64,000 nt of DNA from Chromobacterium rhizoryzae. GTDB taxonomy: Bacteria > Pseudomonadota > Gammaproteobacteria > Burkholderiales > Chromobacteriaceae. The stretch is from contig NZ_CP066126.1 in NCBI RefSeq assembly GCF_020544465.1, forward strand, positions 2,356,001 through 2,420,000, given 5' to 3'. The notes beneath the pieces are model-generated. The model saw only the letters and a list, made by a program, of their open reading frames with translations. It was not told the origin of the DNA and searched no databases. Shown here piece by piece: positions 53,919 to 63,216 of this stretch. Each line of letters starts with the position of its first letter. Positions within the stretch are counted from its first letter, which is position 1. Both the position numbers and the translations under genes were made by a program.

Positions 53919-55607
53919 ATGTCCCAAATCGTTTCCCGAACCATTCCCGCCGACACGCATGAGCAATTGCTGCGCCAGGGTCTGAGCCCGCTGATGGCGC
54001 GGCTGTACGCCGCGCGCGGCATTTGCGACTGCGCCGAGCTGGATTACGGCCTCAAGGCCTTGCTGCCCTATCAGAGCCTGAAGAACATCTTGCCGATGGC
54101 GCGCCGCCTGGCCGACGCCATCGCCGGCCGGCAACGGCTGCTGGTGGTGGCCGATTACGACGCCGACGGCGCCACCGCCTGCGCGGTAGCGGTCAAGGGC
54201 CTGTCCATGCTGGGCGCGCGCGTCGACTTCATCGTGCCCAACCGCTTCGAATACGGCTACGGCCTGACGCCGGAGATCGTTGAGCTGGCCGCGCGCCAAA
54301 ACCCGGACATCATCGTCACCGTGGACAACGGCATCGCCAGCGTGGACGGCGTGCTCGCCGCCAAGGCGCGAGGCATCGAGGTGCTGGTCACCGATCACCA
54401 CCTGCCGGGCGACACCTTGCCGGAGGCGCTGATCGTCAACCCCAATCAGCCGGGCTGCGAATTCCCGTCCAAGAACCTGGCCGGCGTCGGCGTGATGTTC
54501 TACGTGCTGATGGCCTTGCGCGCCGAAATGCGCCAGCGCGGCGTCTTCGACGAGCGCGGTCAGCCCAATCTGGGCGAACTGCTGGATTACGTGGCGCTGG
54601 GCACGGTGGCCGACGTGGTGCGGCTGGACCAGAACAACCGCACCCTGGTGGAAAACGGCCTCAAGCGCATGCGCGCCGGCCGCATGGCGCCGGGCATCGC
54701 CGCCTTGTTCCGCGTCGCCGGCCGCGCCCATTACAAGGCCAACACCTTCGATCTGGGGTTCACGCTGGGCCCGCGCTTGAACGCCGCCGGCCGTTTGGAC
54801 GATATGAGCCTGGGCATCGCCTGCCTGCTGTCCGGCAACGAGGAGCAGGCGCAGCGGCTGGCGCAGCAGCTGGATCAGCTCAACCGCGAGCGGCGCAGCA
54901 TAGAACACGGCATGCAGGACGAGGCGCTGGCGGCGCTGTCCGGCATCGACGCCGACAACCGCTATACGCTGACCCTGTTCCGCGACGACTGGCATCAGGG
55001 CGTGGTGGGCATCGTCGCCTCCCGGCTAAAGGAACGCTTCCACCGACCGGCCATCGTGTTCGCGCCCGGCGACAACGGCGAGATCAAGGGCTCGGGCCGC
55101 TCGATTCCCGGCTTCCATCTGCGCGACGCGCTGGACCTGGTGTTCAAGCGCCATCCCGGTCTGATCCTCAAGTTCGGCGGCCATGCGATGGCGGCCGGCC
55201 TTAGCCTGCGTCAATCGCGCTTTGACGAATTCCAGCGCGCCTTCGAGGCGGTGGCGCGCGAACTGCTGGAAGAGCGTCACCTGACCCGCACCATAGAAAC
55301 CGACGGCAGCCTGGCGCCGCGCGAATTGAACCTGGCGTTCGCCGAGCAATTGGCGGCCGAAGTGTGGGGCCAGGGCTTCCCGGTGCCGTATTTTCACGAC
55401 CGTTTCGCGGTGATGAGCCAGCGCGTGGTCGGCGACAAGCACCTGAAGCTGCGGCTGGCGCGCGACGGGGAGGAGTTCGACGCCATGCTGTTCAATCAGG
55501 TGGAGTGGCTGCCGGACAATGTCGACGCGGTCTACCAGTTGATCGCCAACGAGTGGCAGGGCCGCAAGGAACTGCAAGTGTATTTGCAGCACTGGGCGGC
55601 GACGTGA
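53919..55607 (+). CDS. recJ: Single-stranded-DNA-specific exonuclease RecJ
   Basis: A 562-aa DHH-family 5'-3' exonuclease for recombination and mismatch repair. Metal-binding motifs are VVADYDADGATA (Asp79-Asp83), VTVDNGIAS and TDHHLPGD (Asp159-His161). The DHHA1 domain is seen in IKGSGRSIPGFHLRDAL and LKFGGHAMAAGLSL, and the OB-fold region is C-terminal. Full length. Its stop overlaps the next gene's GTG (GTGA). Confidence 0.97.
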   Translation: MSQIVSRTIPADTHEQLLRQGLSPLMARLYAARGICDCAELDYGLKALLPYQSLKNILPMARRLADAIAGRQRLLVVADYDADGATACAVAVKGLSMLGARVDFIVPNRFEYGYGLTPEIVELAARQNPDIIVTVDNGIASVDGVLAAKARGIEVLVTDHHLPGDTLPEALIVNPNQPGCEFPSKNLAGVGVMFYVLMALRAEMRQRGVFDERGQPNLGELLDYVALGTVADVVRLDQNNRTLVENGLKRMRAGRMAPGIAALFRVAGRAHYKANTFDLGFTLGPRLNAAGRLDDMSLGIACLLSGNEEQAQRLAQQLDQLNRERRSIEHGMQDEALAALSGIDADNRYTLTLFRDDWHQGVVGIVASRLKERFHRPAIVFAPGDNGEIKGSGRSIPGFHLRDALDLVFKRHPGLILKFGGHAMAAGLSLRQSRFDEFQRAFEAVARELLEERHLTRTIETDGSLAPRELNLAFAEQLAAEVWGQGFPVPYFHDRFAVMSQRVVGDKHLKLRLARDGEEFDAMLFNQVEWLPDNVDAVYQLIANEWQGRKELQVYLQHWAAT

Positions 55608-56191
55608 GTCGGCCGGCGGATTCGCGGCGGCTGGTGCTGACCGGCGGTCCGGGCGCCGGCAAGACCGCCTTGTTGGAAGCCTTGCGCGACGCCGGGTTTT
55701 CGGTGATGGACGAGGCCGGCCGCGCCGTCATCCAGGATCAGGCGTTGATCGGCGGCCGCGCCTTGCCCTGGGTGGACCCCGGCGCTTTCGCCGAGGCGAT
55801 GCTGGCCTGGGAGTTGCGCAGCCTGCGGCTGGCCGAAGGTTTGCCCGGGCCGGTGTTCTTCGATCGCGGCTTGCCCGATGTCTTGGGCTATCTCGATTTG
55901 CAGGGCTTGCCGATACCTGCGCATATGCAAGCCGCCGCCGAGCGGTTTCCCTACCATCGCCAAGTGTTTTTGCTGCCGCCGTGGCGCGAAATCTTCATTC
56001 AGGATCAGGAGCGCAAGCAAAGCTTTGCCGAGGCGGAGCGCACTTGCGCCGCGATGGAGCGGACGTATCGGCGTCTGGCTTATCAAATCATCGAAGTGCC
56101 GCCGGCGCCCTTGGCCCAGCGACTCCGCTTCGTCATCGAACAATCGCGGCTTGGCCATGGAGAGCCGGCCGGCCAATTTAAGGCTTTATGA
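55604..56191 (+). CDS. AAA_28-type P-loop NTPase
   Basis: A 195-aa small nucleotide-binding protein. Walker A GGPGAGKTALLEAL lies at residues 14-27, followed by FSVMDEAGRAVIQDQA and VFFDRGLPDVLGYLDLQGL, the pattern of the AAA_28/NadR-kinase-like family. The start is the GTG at 55604 (SRPADSRRLVLT), which overlaps the recJ stop; no ATG precedes Walker A in frame at a sensible place. Its end overlaps rmuC (ATGA). The tight embedding between recJ and rmuC hints at nucleic-acid or nucleotide metabolism, but no substrate can be named. Confidence 0.85.
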   Translation: MSRPADSRRLVLTGGPGAGKTALLEALRDAGFSVMDEAGRAVIQDQALIGGRALPWVDPGAFAEAMLAWELRSLRLAEGLPGPVFFDRGLPDVLGYLDLQGLPIPAHMQAAAERFPYHRQVFLLPPWREIFIQDQERKQSFAEAERTCAAMERTYRRLAYQIIEVPPAPLAQRLRFVIEQSRLGHGEPAGQFKAL

Positions 56192-57753
56192 TGGAAATGT
56201 TGGTGATCGGTCTGTTGCTGGGCTTGCTGGCCGCCGGCGCGGCCGCGGCCTTGATGCGCGGGCGCTTCGCGCGGGAGGGGGCGGATCTGCGGGCGCAGCA
56301 GGAGATGTCGCACCTGCAATTGGAAGAGTGTAGGCAGCGGGAACGGGCCGCGCTGGCACAAGTGCAGCAACAGGGGCAGCAACTGGGCGATGTTCAGACC
56401 CAGTTGGGCGCCTATGTGGCGCGCGCGCAGCGCGTGCCGGAGCTGGAGCGGCAGGCGCAGGAGCGGGAGAGGCAGCTGGAGCTGCTGCAGGCGGAGTTGC
56501 GCCGTGTTGGCGCGCAGCTGGCCGCCAGCGAGGAGCAGGGCAAGATGCTGGCCGTTTTGCAGGCGCGCGCGCAGACGCAGGGCGAGGAAATCACCCGGCT
56601 CACCGCGCGCGAGCAGGAGCTGGCGACCTTGCTGGAGCAGGAGCGCGGCCAGAACGCCGAAAAGCTGGCCTTGTTGACCGAGGCGCGCGAAAGCATGGCG
56701 GGGCAGTTCAAGGCCTTGGCCGGCGACATCCTGGAAGAGAAGGCCAAGCGCTTCACCGAGCAGAACCAGCAGAACCTCGGCCATCTGCTCGGGCCTTTGC
56801 AGCAGCGGCTGCAGGATTTCGGCAAGCTGGTGCAGGACAGTTATGAAAAAGACAGCCAGGGGCGCTTGTCGCTGGAGGCGGAGCTCAAGCGCCTGCAAGA
56901 ACTCAACAGCCGGCTGGGCGACGACGCCATCGCGCTGACCAGGGCCTTGACCGGCGCCAGCAGCAAGGCGCAGGGCTCCTGGGGCGAGATGGTGCTGGAG
57001 CGGGTGCTGGAAACCTCCGGCCTGCACAAGGACCGCGAATACCGGGTGCAAGTGTCCGACGTGGTGGCCGGCGAGGACGGCAACCGCCGCTACCAGCCCG
57101 ACGTGGTGATAGACCTGCCGGAAGGCAAGCAGCTGGTGGTGGATTCCAAGGTGTCCTTGAACGCCTATGTGCGCTACACCGCCGCCGAGGACGAGGCCGA
57201 GCGCGCGGCGGAAATGAAGGCGCATGTCGCGGCCATCCGCAACCACATCCGCACCTTGTCGGAGAAGCGCTACCAGGACCTGTACCGCTTGAACACCCTG
57301 GACTTCGTGTTCATGTTCATCCCGGTGGAGCCGGCCTATCTGCTGGCGGTGCAGCAGGACATGAGCTTGTTCAACGAGGCCTTCGAGCGCCGCATCATGA
57401 TCGTCGGCCCCAGCACCCTGTTGGCGACGCTGCGCACCGTGGCCAGCATCTGGCGCTACGAATACCAGAACCAGAACGCCCAGGAGATCGCGCGCCAGGG
57501 CGGGGCGATGTACGACAAATTCGTCGGCTTCGCCGCCAATCTGGAAAAGCTGGGCAAGCAGCTGGACGTGGCGCGCGACAGCTTCGGCGACGCGATGAAG
57601 CAGCTGTCCAGCGGCCGCGGCAACCTGGTCGCCAGCGCCGAGCGCCTGCGCAAGCTGGGGGTGCGCAATAACAAGCAATTACAGCAGCATCTTAAACTGG
57701 GCGCGGCGGAAGACGAGGGCGCGGAAGGGGCGGAAGAGCCCGGTCCGGACTGA
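56188..57753 (+). CDS. rmuC: DNA recombination protein RmuC
   Basis: A 521-aa protein. The N-terminal membrane segment (EMLVIGLLLGLLAAGAAAA) is followed by a long coiled coil (about 30-200, Gln/Glu/Arg/Leu-rich). The conserved RmuC nuclease-like domain comes next: KAQGSWGEMVLERVLETSGL, YQPDVVIDLPEGKQLVVDSK and FMFIPVEPAYLLA. RmuC limits rearrangements at inverted repeats in E. coli. It ends the recJ cluster; the gyrA promoter follows. Confidence 0.95.
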   Translation: MMEMLVIGLLLGLLAAGAAAALMRGRFAREGADLRAQQEMSHLQLEECRQRERAALAQVQQQGQQLGDVQTQLGAYVARAQRVPELERQAQERERQLELLQAELRRVGAQLAASEEQGKMLAVLQARAQTQGEEITRLTAREQELATLLEQERGQNAEKLALLTEARESMAGQFKALAGDILEEKAKRFTEQNQQNLGHLLGPLQQRLQDFGKLVQDSYEKDSQGRLSLEAELKRLQELNSRLGDDAIALTRALTGASSKAQGSWGEMVLERVLETSGLHKDREYRVQVSDVVAGEDGNRRYQPDVVIDLPEGKQLVVDSKVSLNAYVRYTAAEDEAERAAEMKAHVAAIRNHIRTLSEKRYQDLYRLNTLDFVFMFIPVEPAYLLAVQQDMSLFNEAFERRIMIVGPSTLLATLRTVASIWRYEYQNQNAQEIARQGGAMYDKFVGFAANLEKLGKQLDVARDSFGDAMKQLSSGRGNLVASAERLRKLGVRNNKQLQQHLKLGAAEDEGAEGAEEPGPD

Positions 57754-57763
57754 CGGAAGTCCG

Positions 57764-57790
57764 TTGGAGATGACCGTTTCGTGATAGAAT
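57764..57790 (+). promoter_or_regulatory. Candidate gyrA promoter
   Basis: TTGGAG (57764-57769), a 15-bp gap, and the extended -10 TGATAGAAT (TAGAAT 57785-57790), leaving a leader of nearly 100 nt. Confidence 0.5.
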
Positions 57791-57887
57791 ACGAGCTGTC
57801 ATTACCTATGCTGGCCGCCCTGCGGCGGGCGCGTGAATGCACCCGCAATCGCAGCGCGGCCTGTTCATCCTTACGAATCAAGAAACT

Positions 57888-60599
57888 ATGACCGATAACC
57901 AGTTCGCCAAGGAAACCATCCCCATCAGCCTCGAAGAGGAGATGCGCCGCTCTTATCTGGATTACGCGATGAGCGTGATCGTGGGCCGCGCCTTGCCTGA
58001 TGTGCGCGATGGCCTGAAGCCGGTGCACCGTCGGGTGCTGTACGCCATGCACGAGCTGTCCAACGACTGGAACCGCGCGTACAAGAAATCGGCGCGTATC
58101 GTTGGCGACGTGATCGGTAAATACCACCCGCACGGCGATAGCGCGGTATACGACACCATCGTGCGTCTGGCGCAGGATTTTTCGCTGCGCTACCCCTTGG
58201 TGGATGGTCAGGGCAACTTCGGTTCGGTGGACGGCGACAACGCCGCCGCGATGCGGTACACCGAGATCCGCATGGCGCGCATCGCCCACGAGCTGCTGGC
58301 CGACATCGAGAAGGAAACCGTGGACTTCGGTCCCAACTACGACGGTTCCGAGCACGAGCCGCTGATTCTGCCGGCCAAGATCCCCAATCTGCTGATCAAC
58401 GGTTCCTCCGGCATCGCCGTGGGCATGGCCACCAATATTCCGCCTCACAATCTGAACGAGGTGGTGGACGCCTGCCTGGCCTTGCTGGCCAACAGCGAGC
58501 TGACCATTGACGAGCTGATCGACATCATTCCGGCGCCGGACTTCCCCACCGCGGGCATCATCTACGGCACCGCCGGCGTCAAGGAAGGCTACCGCACCGG
58601 CCGCGGCCGCGTGATCATGCGCGCGCGCGTTCATTTCGAAGACATCGGCAAGGGCGACCGCCAGGCCATCATCGTCGACGAGATCCCGTACCAGGTGAAC
58701 AAGGCGCGGCTGCTGGAACGCATCGGCGAGCTGGTGCGCGACAAGCAGATTGAAGGCATTTCCGACCTGCGCGACGAATCCGACAAGTCCGGCATGCGCG
58801 TGGTGATCGAGCTCAAGCGCGGCGAAATGCCGGAAGTGGTGCTCAACCACCTGTACAAGCTGACCCAGCTGCAAGACAGCTTCGGCATCAATATGGTGGC
58901 GCTGGTGGACGGCCAGCCGCGCTTGCTGAACCTGAAGCAGATCCTGGTGGAATTCCTGCGTCACCGCCGCGAAGTGGTGACCCGTCGCACCATCTTCGAA
59001 CTGCGCAAGGCGCGCGAACGCGGCCACATCCTGGAAGGCCTGGCCGTCGCGCTGTCCAACGTCGACGAAATCATCGCGCTGATCAAGGCGTCTGAAACCC
59101 CGCCGCAAGCCAAGATCGCGCTGATGGAGCGCGAATGGCGTTCGCCGCTGGTGGAGGAAATGCTGTCCCGCGTGGATCAGGACAAGGCGCGCCCGGACGG
59201 GCTGGCGGAAGAGTTCGGCCTCAAGGCCAGCGGCTACCGCCTGTCCGACGCCCAGGCCCAGGCCATCCTGGAGATGCGCCTGCAACGCCTGACTGGTCTG
59301 GAACAGGACAAGATCGTCGCCGAATACCGCGACATCATGGCGGTGATCCTGGACCTCCTGGACATCCTGGCCAAGCCGGAGCGCATCAACCAGATCATCA
59401 GCGAAGAACTGACTGCCATCCGCGCCCAGTTCGGCGACGCGCGCCGTTCCGAGATCGAGCCTTTCGGCGGCGACATCAATATCGAGGACCTGATCACCCC
59501 GCAGGACATGGTGGTGACCATTTCCCATACCGGCTACATCAAGGCCCAGCCTATCGACGACTACAGCGCCCAGCGGCGCGGCGGCCGCGGCAAGCAGGCG
59601 GCGGCCACCAAGGACGACGATTTCATCGACACCTTGTTCGTGGCCAATACCCACGACTTCGTGCTGTGCTTCTCCAGCCGCGGCCGTTGCTACTGGCGCA
59701 AGGTTTACGATCTGCCGCAGGGCGGTCGTCAGAGCCGCGGCAAGCCCATGGTCAACGTGCTGCCGCTGGAAGAGGGCGAGAAGATCAACGCGCTGCTGCC
59801 GGTCAAGGAATTCCGCGACGACCAGTACGTGTTCATGGCCACCGCCGACGGCACCGTGAAGAAGACGCCGCTGCGCGCCTTCTCCAAGCCGCGCGCGGCC
59901 GGCATCATCGCCATCAATCTGGACGAAGGCAATTATCTGATCGGCGTGGCGCTGACCTGCGGCAAGAGCGTGGCCGGCCAGGGCGACGAGGATGACGAGG
60001 CCATCGTAGAAGAAGACATCGCGGTTGAAGGCGAGTTGATCGAGGACGGTCTGCCGGTCGAGGGCGATCAAGTGATGCTGTTCTCCGACGCCGGCAAATC
60101 GGTGCGCTTCAGCGAAAGCCAGGTGCGGCCGATGGGACGCACTTCCAGAGGCGTGCGCGGCATGAAGCTGGGCGAAGGCCAGAAGCTGATCTCCCTGCTG
60201 GTGACCAACTCCGAAGACCAGATGGTGCTGACCGCCAGCAACGGCGGCTACGGCAAACGCACCCGCACCGGCGACTTCCGCCTGACCAGCCGCGGCACCC
60301 AGGGCGTGATCGCCATGGACCTGACCGACAAGACCGGCTTCAAGCTGGTGGCCGCCAGCCTAGTGGAGGAAACCGACGACGTGATGCTGATCACCACCGG
60401 CGGCGTGCTGATCCGCACCAAGGTGGCCGAAGTGCGCGAAACCGGCCGTTCCGCCCAGGGCGTGCGCCTGATCAATCTGGACGAAGGCGAGCAGCTGATC
60501 GGCCTGGAGAAAGTGGCCGAGGGCGATAGCGACGACGAGGCGGACGCGCTGGAAGGCGAAGACGGCGTCGAAGCCGCCGATGAGGGCGGCGAGGCATGA
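57888..60599 (+). CDS. gyrA: DNA gyrase subunit A
   Basis: A 903-aa type II topoisomerase subunit that introduces negative supercoils with GyrB. The catalytic Tyr124 is in AAAMRYTEIRM. The quinolone-resistance region reads HGDSAVYDT with Ser85 and Asp89, the sensitive-type residues. The GyrA box QRRGGRG is at 562-568, followed by the beta-pinwheel. An acidic insert (GQGDEDDEAIVEEDIAVEGE, about 700-720) and an acidic tail make it longer than E. coli GyrA (875 aa). I start at the ATG at 57888 (TDNQFAKETIPISLEEEMRR); an earlier ATG adds a non-conserved leader. Its stop overlaps the next gene. Confidence 0.98.
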   Translation: MTDNQFAKETIPISLEEEMRRSYLDYAMSVIVGRALPDVRDGLKPVHRRVLYAMHELSNDWNRAYKKSARIVGDVIGKYHPHGDSAVYDTIVRLAQDFSLRYPLVDGQGNFGSVDGDNAAAMRYTEIRMARIAHELLADIEKETVDFGPNYDGSEHEPLILPAKIPNLLINGSSGIAVGMATNIPPHNLNEVVDACLALLANSELTIDELIDIIPAPDFPTAGIIYGTAGVKEGYRTGRGRVIMRARVHFEDIGKGDRQAIIVDEIPYQVNKARLLERIGELVRDKQIEGISDLRDESDKSGMRVVIELKRGEMPEVVLNHLYKLTQLQDSFGINMVALVDGQPRLLNLKQILVEFLRHRREVVTRRTIFELRKARERGHILEGLAVALSNVDEIIALIKASETPPQAKIALMEREWRSPLVEEMLSRVDQDKARPDGLAEEFGLKASGYRLSDAQAQAILEMRLQRLTGLEQDKIVAEYRDIMAVILDLLDILAKPERINQIISEELTAIRAQFGDARRSEIEPFGGDINIEDLITPQDMVVTISHTGYIKAQPIDDYSAQRRGGRGKQAAATKDDDFIDTLFVANTHDFVLCFSSRGRCYWRKVYDLPQGGRQSRGKPMVNVLPLEEGEKINALLPVKEFRDDQYVFMATADGTVKKTPLRAFSKPRAAGIIAINLDEGNYLIGVALTCGKSVAGQGDEDDEAIVEEDIAVEGELIEDGLPVEGDQVMLFSDAGKSVRFSESQVRPMGRTSRGVRGMKLGEGQKLISLLVTNSEDQMVLTASNGGYGKRTRTGDFRLTSRGTQGVIAMDLTDKTGFKLVAASLVEETDDVMLITTGGVLIRTKVAEVRETGRSAQGVRLINLDEGEQLIGLEKVAEGDSDDEADALEGEDGVEAADEGGEA

Positions 60600-61063
60600 T
60601 TCCGACGCCGGCCAATCCCGAAGTGCTGGAGGTGATGAGCCAGCTTTTCGTCTCCTTTCCGCACTGTCGCGCCCTGGGTTTCCAGTACATCGGCACCGAG
60701 GGGCGCCGGCCCACTCTGAAAGTGGACTGGCGCGAGGACTTGGTCGGCAATCCGGTTACCGGCATCCTGCACGGCGGGGTGATCACCTCGCTGGTGGACA
60801 CCTGCAGCGCGGTGGCGGTGACGGCGCATCTGCCGGAGATGGAAACCATCGCCACGCTGGATCTGCGCATCGACTACCTGAAGGCGGCCACGCCGGGCAA
60901 GCCCATCTTCTGCCGGGCGGAATGTTATCGCCTGGCCAGCCAGATCGCCTTTACCCGCGCCGTGTGCTATCACGAATCGCCCAGCGATCCGATCGCCCAC
61001 GGCGTGGCCACCTTCATGCGCGAATCCAGCCGTACGCCGATGTTGCCGGAGGCCGCCGCATGA
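60596..61063 (+). CDS. PaaI-family hotdog thioesterase
   Basis: A 155-aa predicted acyl-CoA thioesterase. The active-site block GILHGGVITSLVDTCSAVAV and LDLRIDYLKAATPGKPI are typical of the PaaI/YbgC-like hotdog group. The ATG overlaps the gyrA stop (ATGA), and its own stop overlaps the next gene in the same way. Substrate unknown. Confidence 0.88.
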   Translation: MIPTPANPEVLEVMSQLFVSFPHCRALGFQYIGTEGRRPTLKVDWREDLVGNPVTGILHGGVITSLVDTCSAVAVTAHLPEMETIATLDLRIDYLKAATPGKPIFCRAECYRLASQIAFTRAVCYHESPSDPIAHGVATFMRESSRTPMLPEAAA

Positions 61064-61500
61064 GCCGCTTCATGGAACGTTTCAACACGCTGCGCGATCA
61101 AAAAGCCTATGCGCTCATCGTGGAAGAACTGCCCTACATCAAGCTGATGGGGGTGGAACTGGGCGAGGACGAGGCCGGCGAGCTGTTGTTTCAGCTGCCC
61201 TTTTCCGAGCGCAACGTCGGCAACACCGCCTTGCCGGCGCTGCACGGCGGGCTGATCGGCGGCTTTCTGGAAAGCTCGGCGATGCTGCACCTGATGTGGA
61301 ACCGGGAATCGCTGGAAACGCCGAAAATCGTCGATTTCTCGCTGGACTATCTGCGTCCGGGCCGGCCGCAAACCCTGTACGCCAAGTGCGAGATCACCAA
61401 GCAGGGCAAGCGGGTGGCCAATGTGCTGATCGAAGCCTGGCAAGAAGACCGGCGAAAGCCGGTTGCCGTGGCGAGAGCCCACTTCCTGCTCAGTCAGTAA
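61060..61500 (+). CDS. Second PaaI-family hotdog thioesterase
   Basis: A 146-aa hotdog protein, only distantly similar to its neighbour. LPALHGGLIGGFLESSAMLH holds the HGG active-site turn, then VDFSLDYLRPGRPQTLYAKC. It starts with ATG at 61060, inside the preceding stop codon. The two tandem copies may form a heteromeric hotdog enzyme, which would be a reason for the coupling. A GC hairpin (AAGGCCCG/CGGGCCTT, 61509-61537) follows as a weak terminator. Confidence 0.86.
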   Translation: MSRFMERFNTLRDQKAYALIVEELPYIKLMGVELGEDEAGELLFQLPFSERNVGNTALPALHGGLIGGFLESSAMLHLMWNRESLETPKIVDFSLDYLRPGRPQTLYAKCEITKQGKRVANVLIEAWQEDRRKPVAVARAHFLLSQ

Positions 61501-61607
61501 GCTATAACAAAGGCCCGGCGCTTAGCGATCGGGCCTTGTCGCATACCAAGGCCCGAAAGTTCGCCGGTGCGGGCGCCAAGGGCCGTCAACGCAAATAGAG
61601 GATGAAC

Positions 61608-62696
61608 ATGGCCAAAGTGTACAACTTCTCCGCCGGCCCCGCCGTGCTGCCGCACCAGGTGCTGGCCGAAGCGCAAAGCGAAATGCTGGACTGGCACGGC
61701 TCCGGCATGTGCGTGATGGAAATGAGCCATCGCGGCAAGGAGTTCATGGAAATCATCCATGACGCCGAGCACGATCTGCGCGAGCTGATGGGCATTCCCG
61801 CCAACTACAAAGTGCTGTTCCTGCAAGGTGGCGCCTCGCTGCAGTTTTCCCAGGTGCCGCTGAACCTGCTGGGCGAGCGCGACAGCGTGGACATCGTCAA
61901 CACCGGCCACTGGTCCAAGCTGGCGATCAAGGAAACGCGCCGCTACGCCAAGGTGAACGTGGCGGCCAGCAGCGAAGACCGCAATTTCGCCTACGTGCCG
62001 GACGAAGCCGGCTGGCAGCGCGATCCCAAGGCGGCCTATCTGCATTACACCTCCAACGAGACCATAGGCGGCCTGCAATTCCCCTTCGTGCCGCAAAGCC
62101 TGCCGGACGTGCCGCTGGTCTGCGACATGTCCTCGGACTTCCTGTCGCGGGAAGTGGACGTCAGCCAGTTCGGCCTGATCTACGCCGGCGCGCAGAAAAA
62201 CATCGGTCCGTCCGGCCTGGTGGTGCTGATCGTGCGCGAAGACCTGCTGGGCAAGGCGCGGGCCGATTTGCCCACCATGCTCAACTACCAGGTGCACGCC
62301 GACGCCGATTCCATGTACAACACGCCGCCCACCTTCCCGATCTACATCTCCGGCCTGGTGTTCAAATGGCTGAAGGAGCAGGGCGGCGTCAAATCCATCG
62401 CCACCCGCAACGAGGAAAAGGCCGGCTTGCTCAATCATGTGATCGAGTCCAGCGGCGGCTTCTACCACACTCATATCGACGCGCCGTTCCGCTCGCGGAT
62501 GAACGTGGTGTTCCGCTTGAAGGAAGAAGCGCTGGAGGAGACCTTTTTGCTGGAAGCGCGCAAGAACGGCCTGATCCAGCTGAAAGGACACCGCGCGGTG
62601 GGCGGCATCCGCGCCTCCATCTACAACGCGATGCCGATCGAGGGCGTCAAATCGCTGGCCAACTTTATGCAGGACTTCGCCCGCATGCACGGCTGA
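61608..62696 (+). CDS. serC: Phosphoserine aminotransferase
   Basis: A 362-aa PLP enzyme that converts 3-phosphohydroxypyruvate to phosphoserine (serine synthesis) and acts in pyridoxine synthesis. N-terminal VYNFSAGPAVLPHQVL, LQGGASLQFSQVPLNLL and the PLP-lysine block FGLIYAGAQKNIGPSG (Lys near residue 196) are diagnostic. AGAGG lies directly against an ATG at 61602, but the ATG at 61608 has a 6-nt spacing and gives the usual start MAKVYNF. Ends with a good terminator. Confidence 0.97.
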   Translation: MAKVYNFSAGPAVLPHQVLAEAQSEMLDWHGSGMCVMEMSHRGKEFMEIIHDAEHDLRELMGIPANYKVLFLQGGASLQFSQVPLNLLGERDSVDIVNTGHWSKLAIKETRRYAKVNVAASSEDRNFAYVPDEAGWQRDPKAAYLHYTSNETIGGLQFPFVPQSLPDVPLVCDMSSDFLSREVDVSQFGLIYAGAQKNIGPSGLVVLIVREDLLGKARADLPTMLNYQVHADADSMYNTPPTFPIYISGLVFKWLKEQGGVKSIATRNEEKAGLLNHVIESSGGFYHTHIDAPFRSRMNVVFRLKEEALEETFLLEARKNGLIQLKGHRAVGGIRASIYNAMPIEGVKSLANFMQDFARMHG

Positions 62697-62715
62697 GCCG
62701 TAGCGCACGCCTTCC

Positions 62716-62739
62716 AGCCCGCCGTCAGGCGGGCTTTTT
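62716..62739 (+). terminator. Intrinsic terminator of serC
   Basis: AGCCCGCC/GGCGGGCT stem with a 4-nt loop and TTTTT. Confidence 0.88.
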
Positions 62740-62832
62740 CATGGCGGAGGCGAACGAAGCCGCCGCGCCGCGGTCTATCCCCGGTCGCCGCCGAATGGCC
62801 GGCGGCCGGCAGCCAAGAACAGGAGTGAAATG

Positions 62833-63177
62833 ATGAAATCCGCCGTATTCGCCGTACTGGCCCTGAGCAGCGCGGCCGCGCTGGCCAAACCGCTGACCTT
62901 GCCGGAGATCCCGGCCGGACAGCGCCAGATCGTCAACTACGTCTGCGCCGACGGCGCCAAGCTGACGGTCAAGTATTACAACGTCAAGAACGGCCAGAGC
63001 TTCGCCGTATTGCCGATCAAGGGCAAGACCATGCTGCTGAGCAATGTGCTGTCCGGTTCCGGCGCCAAATACGCGGCCGAGCAATACAGCTGGTGGACCA
63101 AGGGGCCGGAAGGATCGTTGCGCGACGAAATCGCCGACAAGGCCTTGCTGGACGACTGCAAGGAAAGCCGGCGCTAA
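62833..63177 (+). CDS. MliC-type lysozyme inhibitor, periplasmic
   Basis: A 114-aa exported protein. A signal peptide covers about residues 1-18 (KSAVFAVLALSSAAALA). The mature part has the MliC/PliC pattern: VNYVCADGAKLTVKYYN, then LSNVLSGSGAKYAAEQYSWW (the inhibitory SGSGxxY loop) and a C-terminal Cys in LLDDCKES that can pair with the first Cys. There is no lipobox, so it should be a soluble periplasmic inhibitor of host c-type lysozyme. The second of two adjacent ATGs is better placed after AGGAGTGAA. Its 3' end faces a repeat remnant. Confidence 0.82.
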   Translation: MKSAVFAVLALSSAAALAKPLTLPEIPAGQRQIVNYVCADGAKLTVKYYNVKNGQSFAVLPIKGKTMLLSNVLSGSGAKYAAEQYSWWTKGPEGSLRDEIADKALLDDCKESRR

Positions 63178-63186
63178 GAGCCGGGC

Positions 63187-63216
63187 CTCAGACGCGCGGC
63201 AGATCGTAAACAGGTT
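63187..63216. repeat. Dispersed inverted-repeat element, copy 4 (one end only)
   Basis: CTCAGACGCGCGGCAGATCG followed by TAAACAGGTT matches the right end of the copy at 21239-21379 with two or three changes; the other end is missing. It lies between the convergent lysozyme-inhibitor and EAL genes and abuts the EAL stop codon. Confidence 0.75.

Noticed and set aside
52722..54995. A 757-codon minus-strand frame opposite COG4255 and recJ
   Set aside because: Shadow of the recJ coding strand, with typical reversed-frame residue bias.
57456..60071. An 871-codon antisense frame across rmuC and gyrA
   Set aside because: Runs against two certain genes, has no conserved motif and no start signal.
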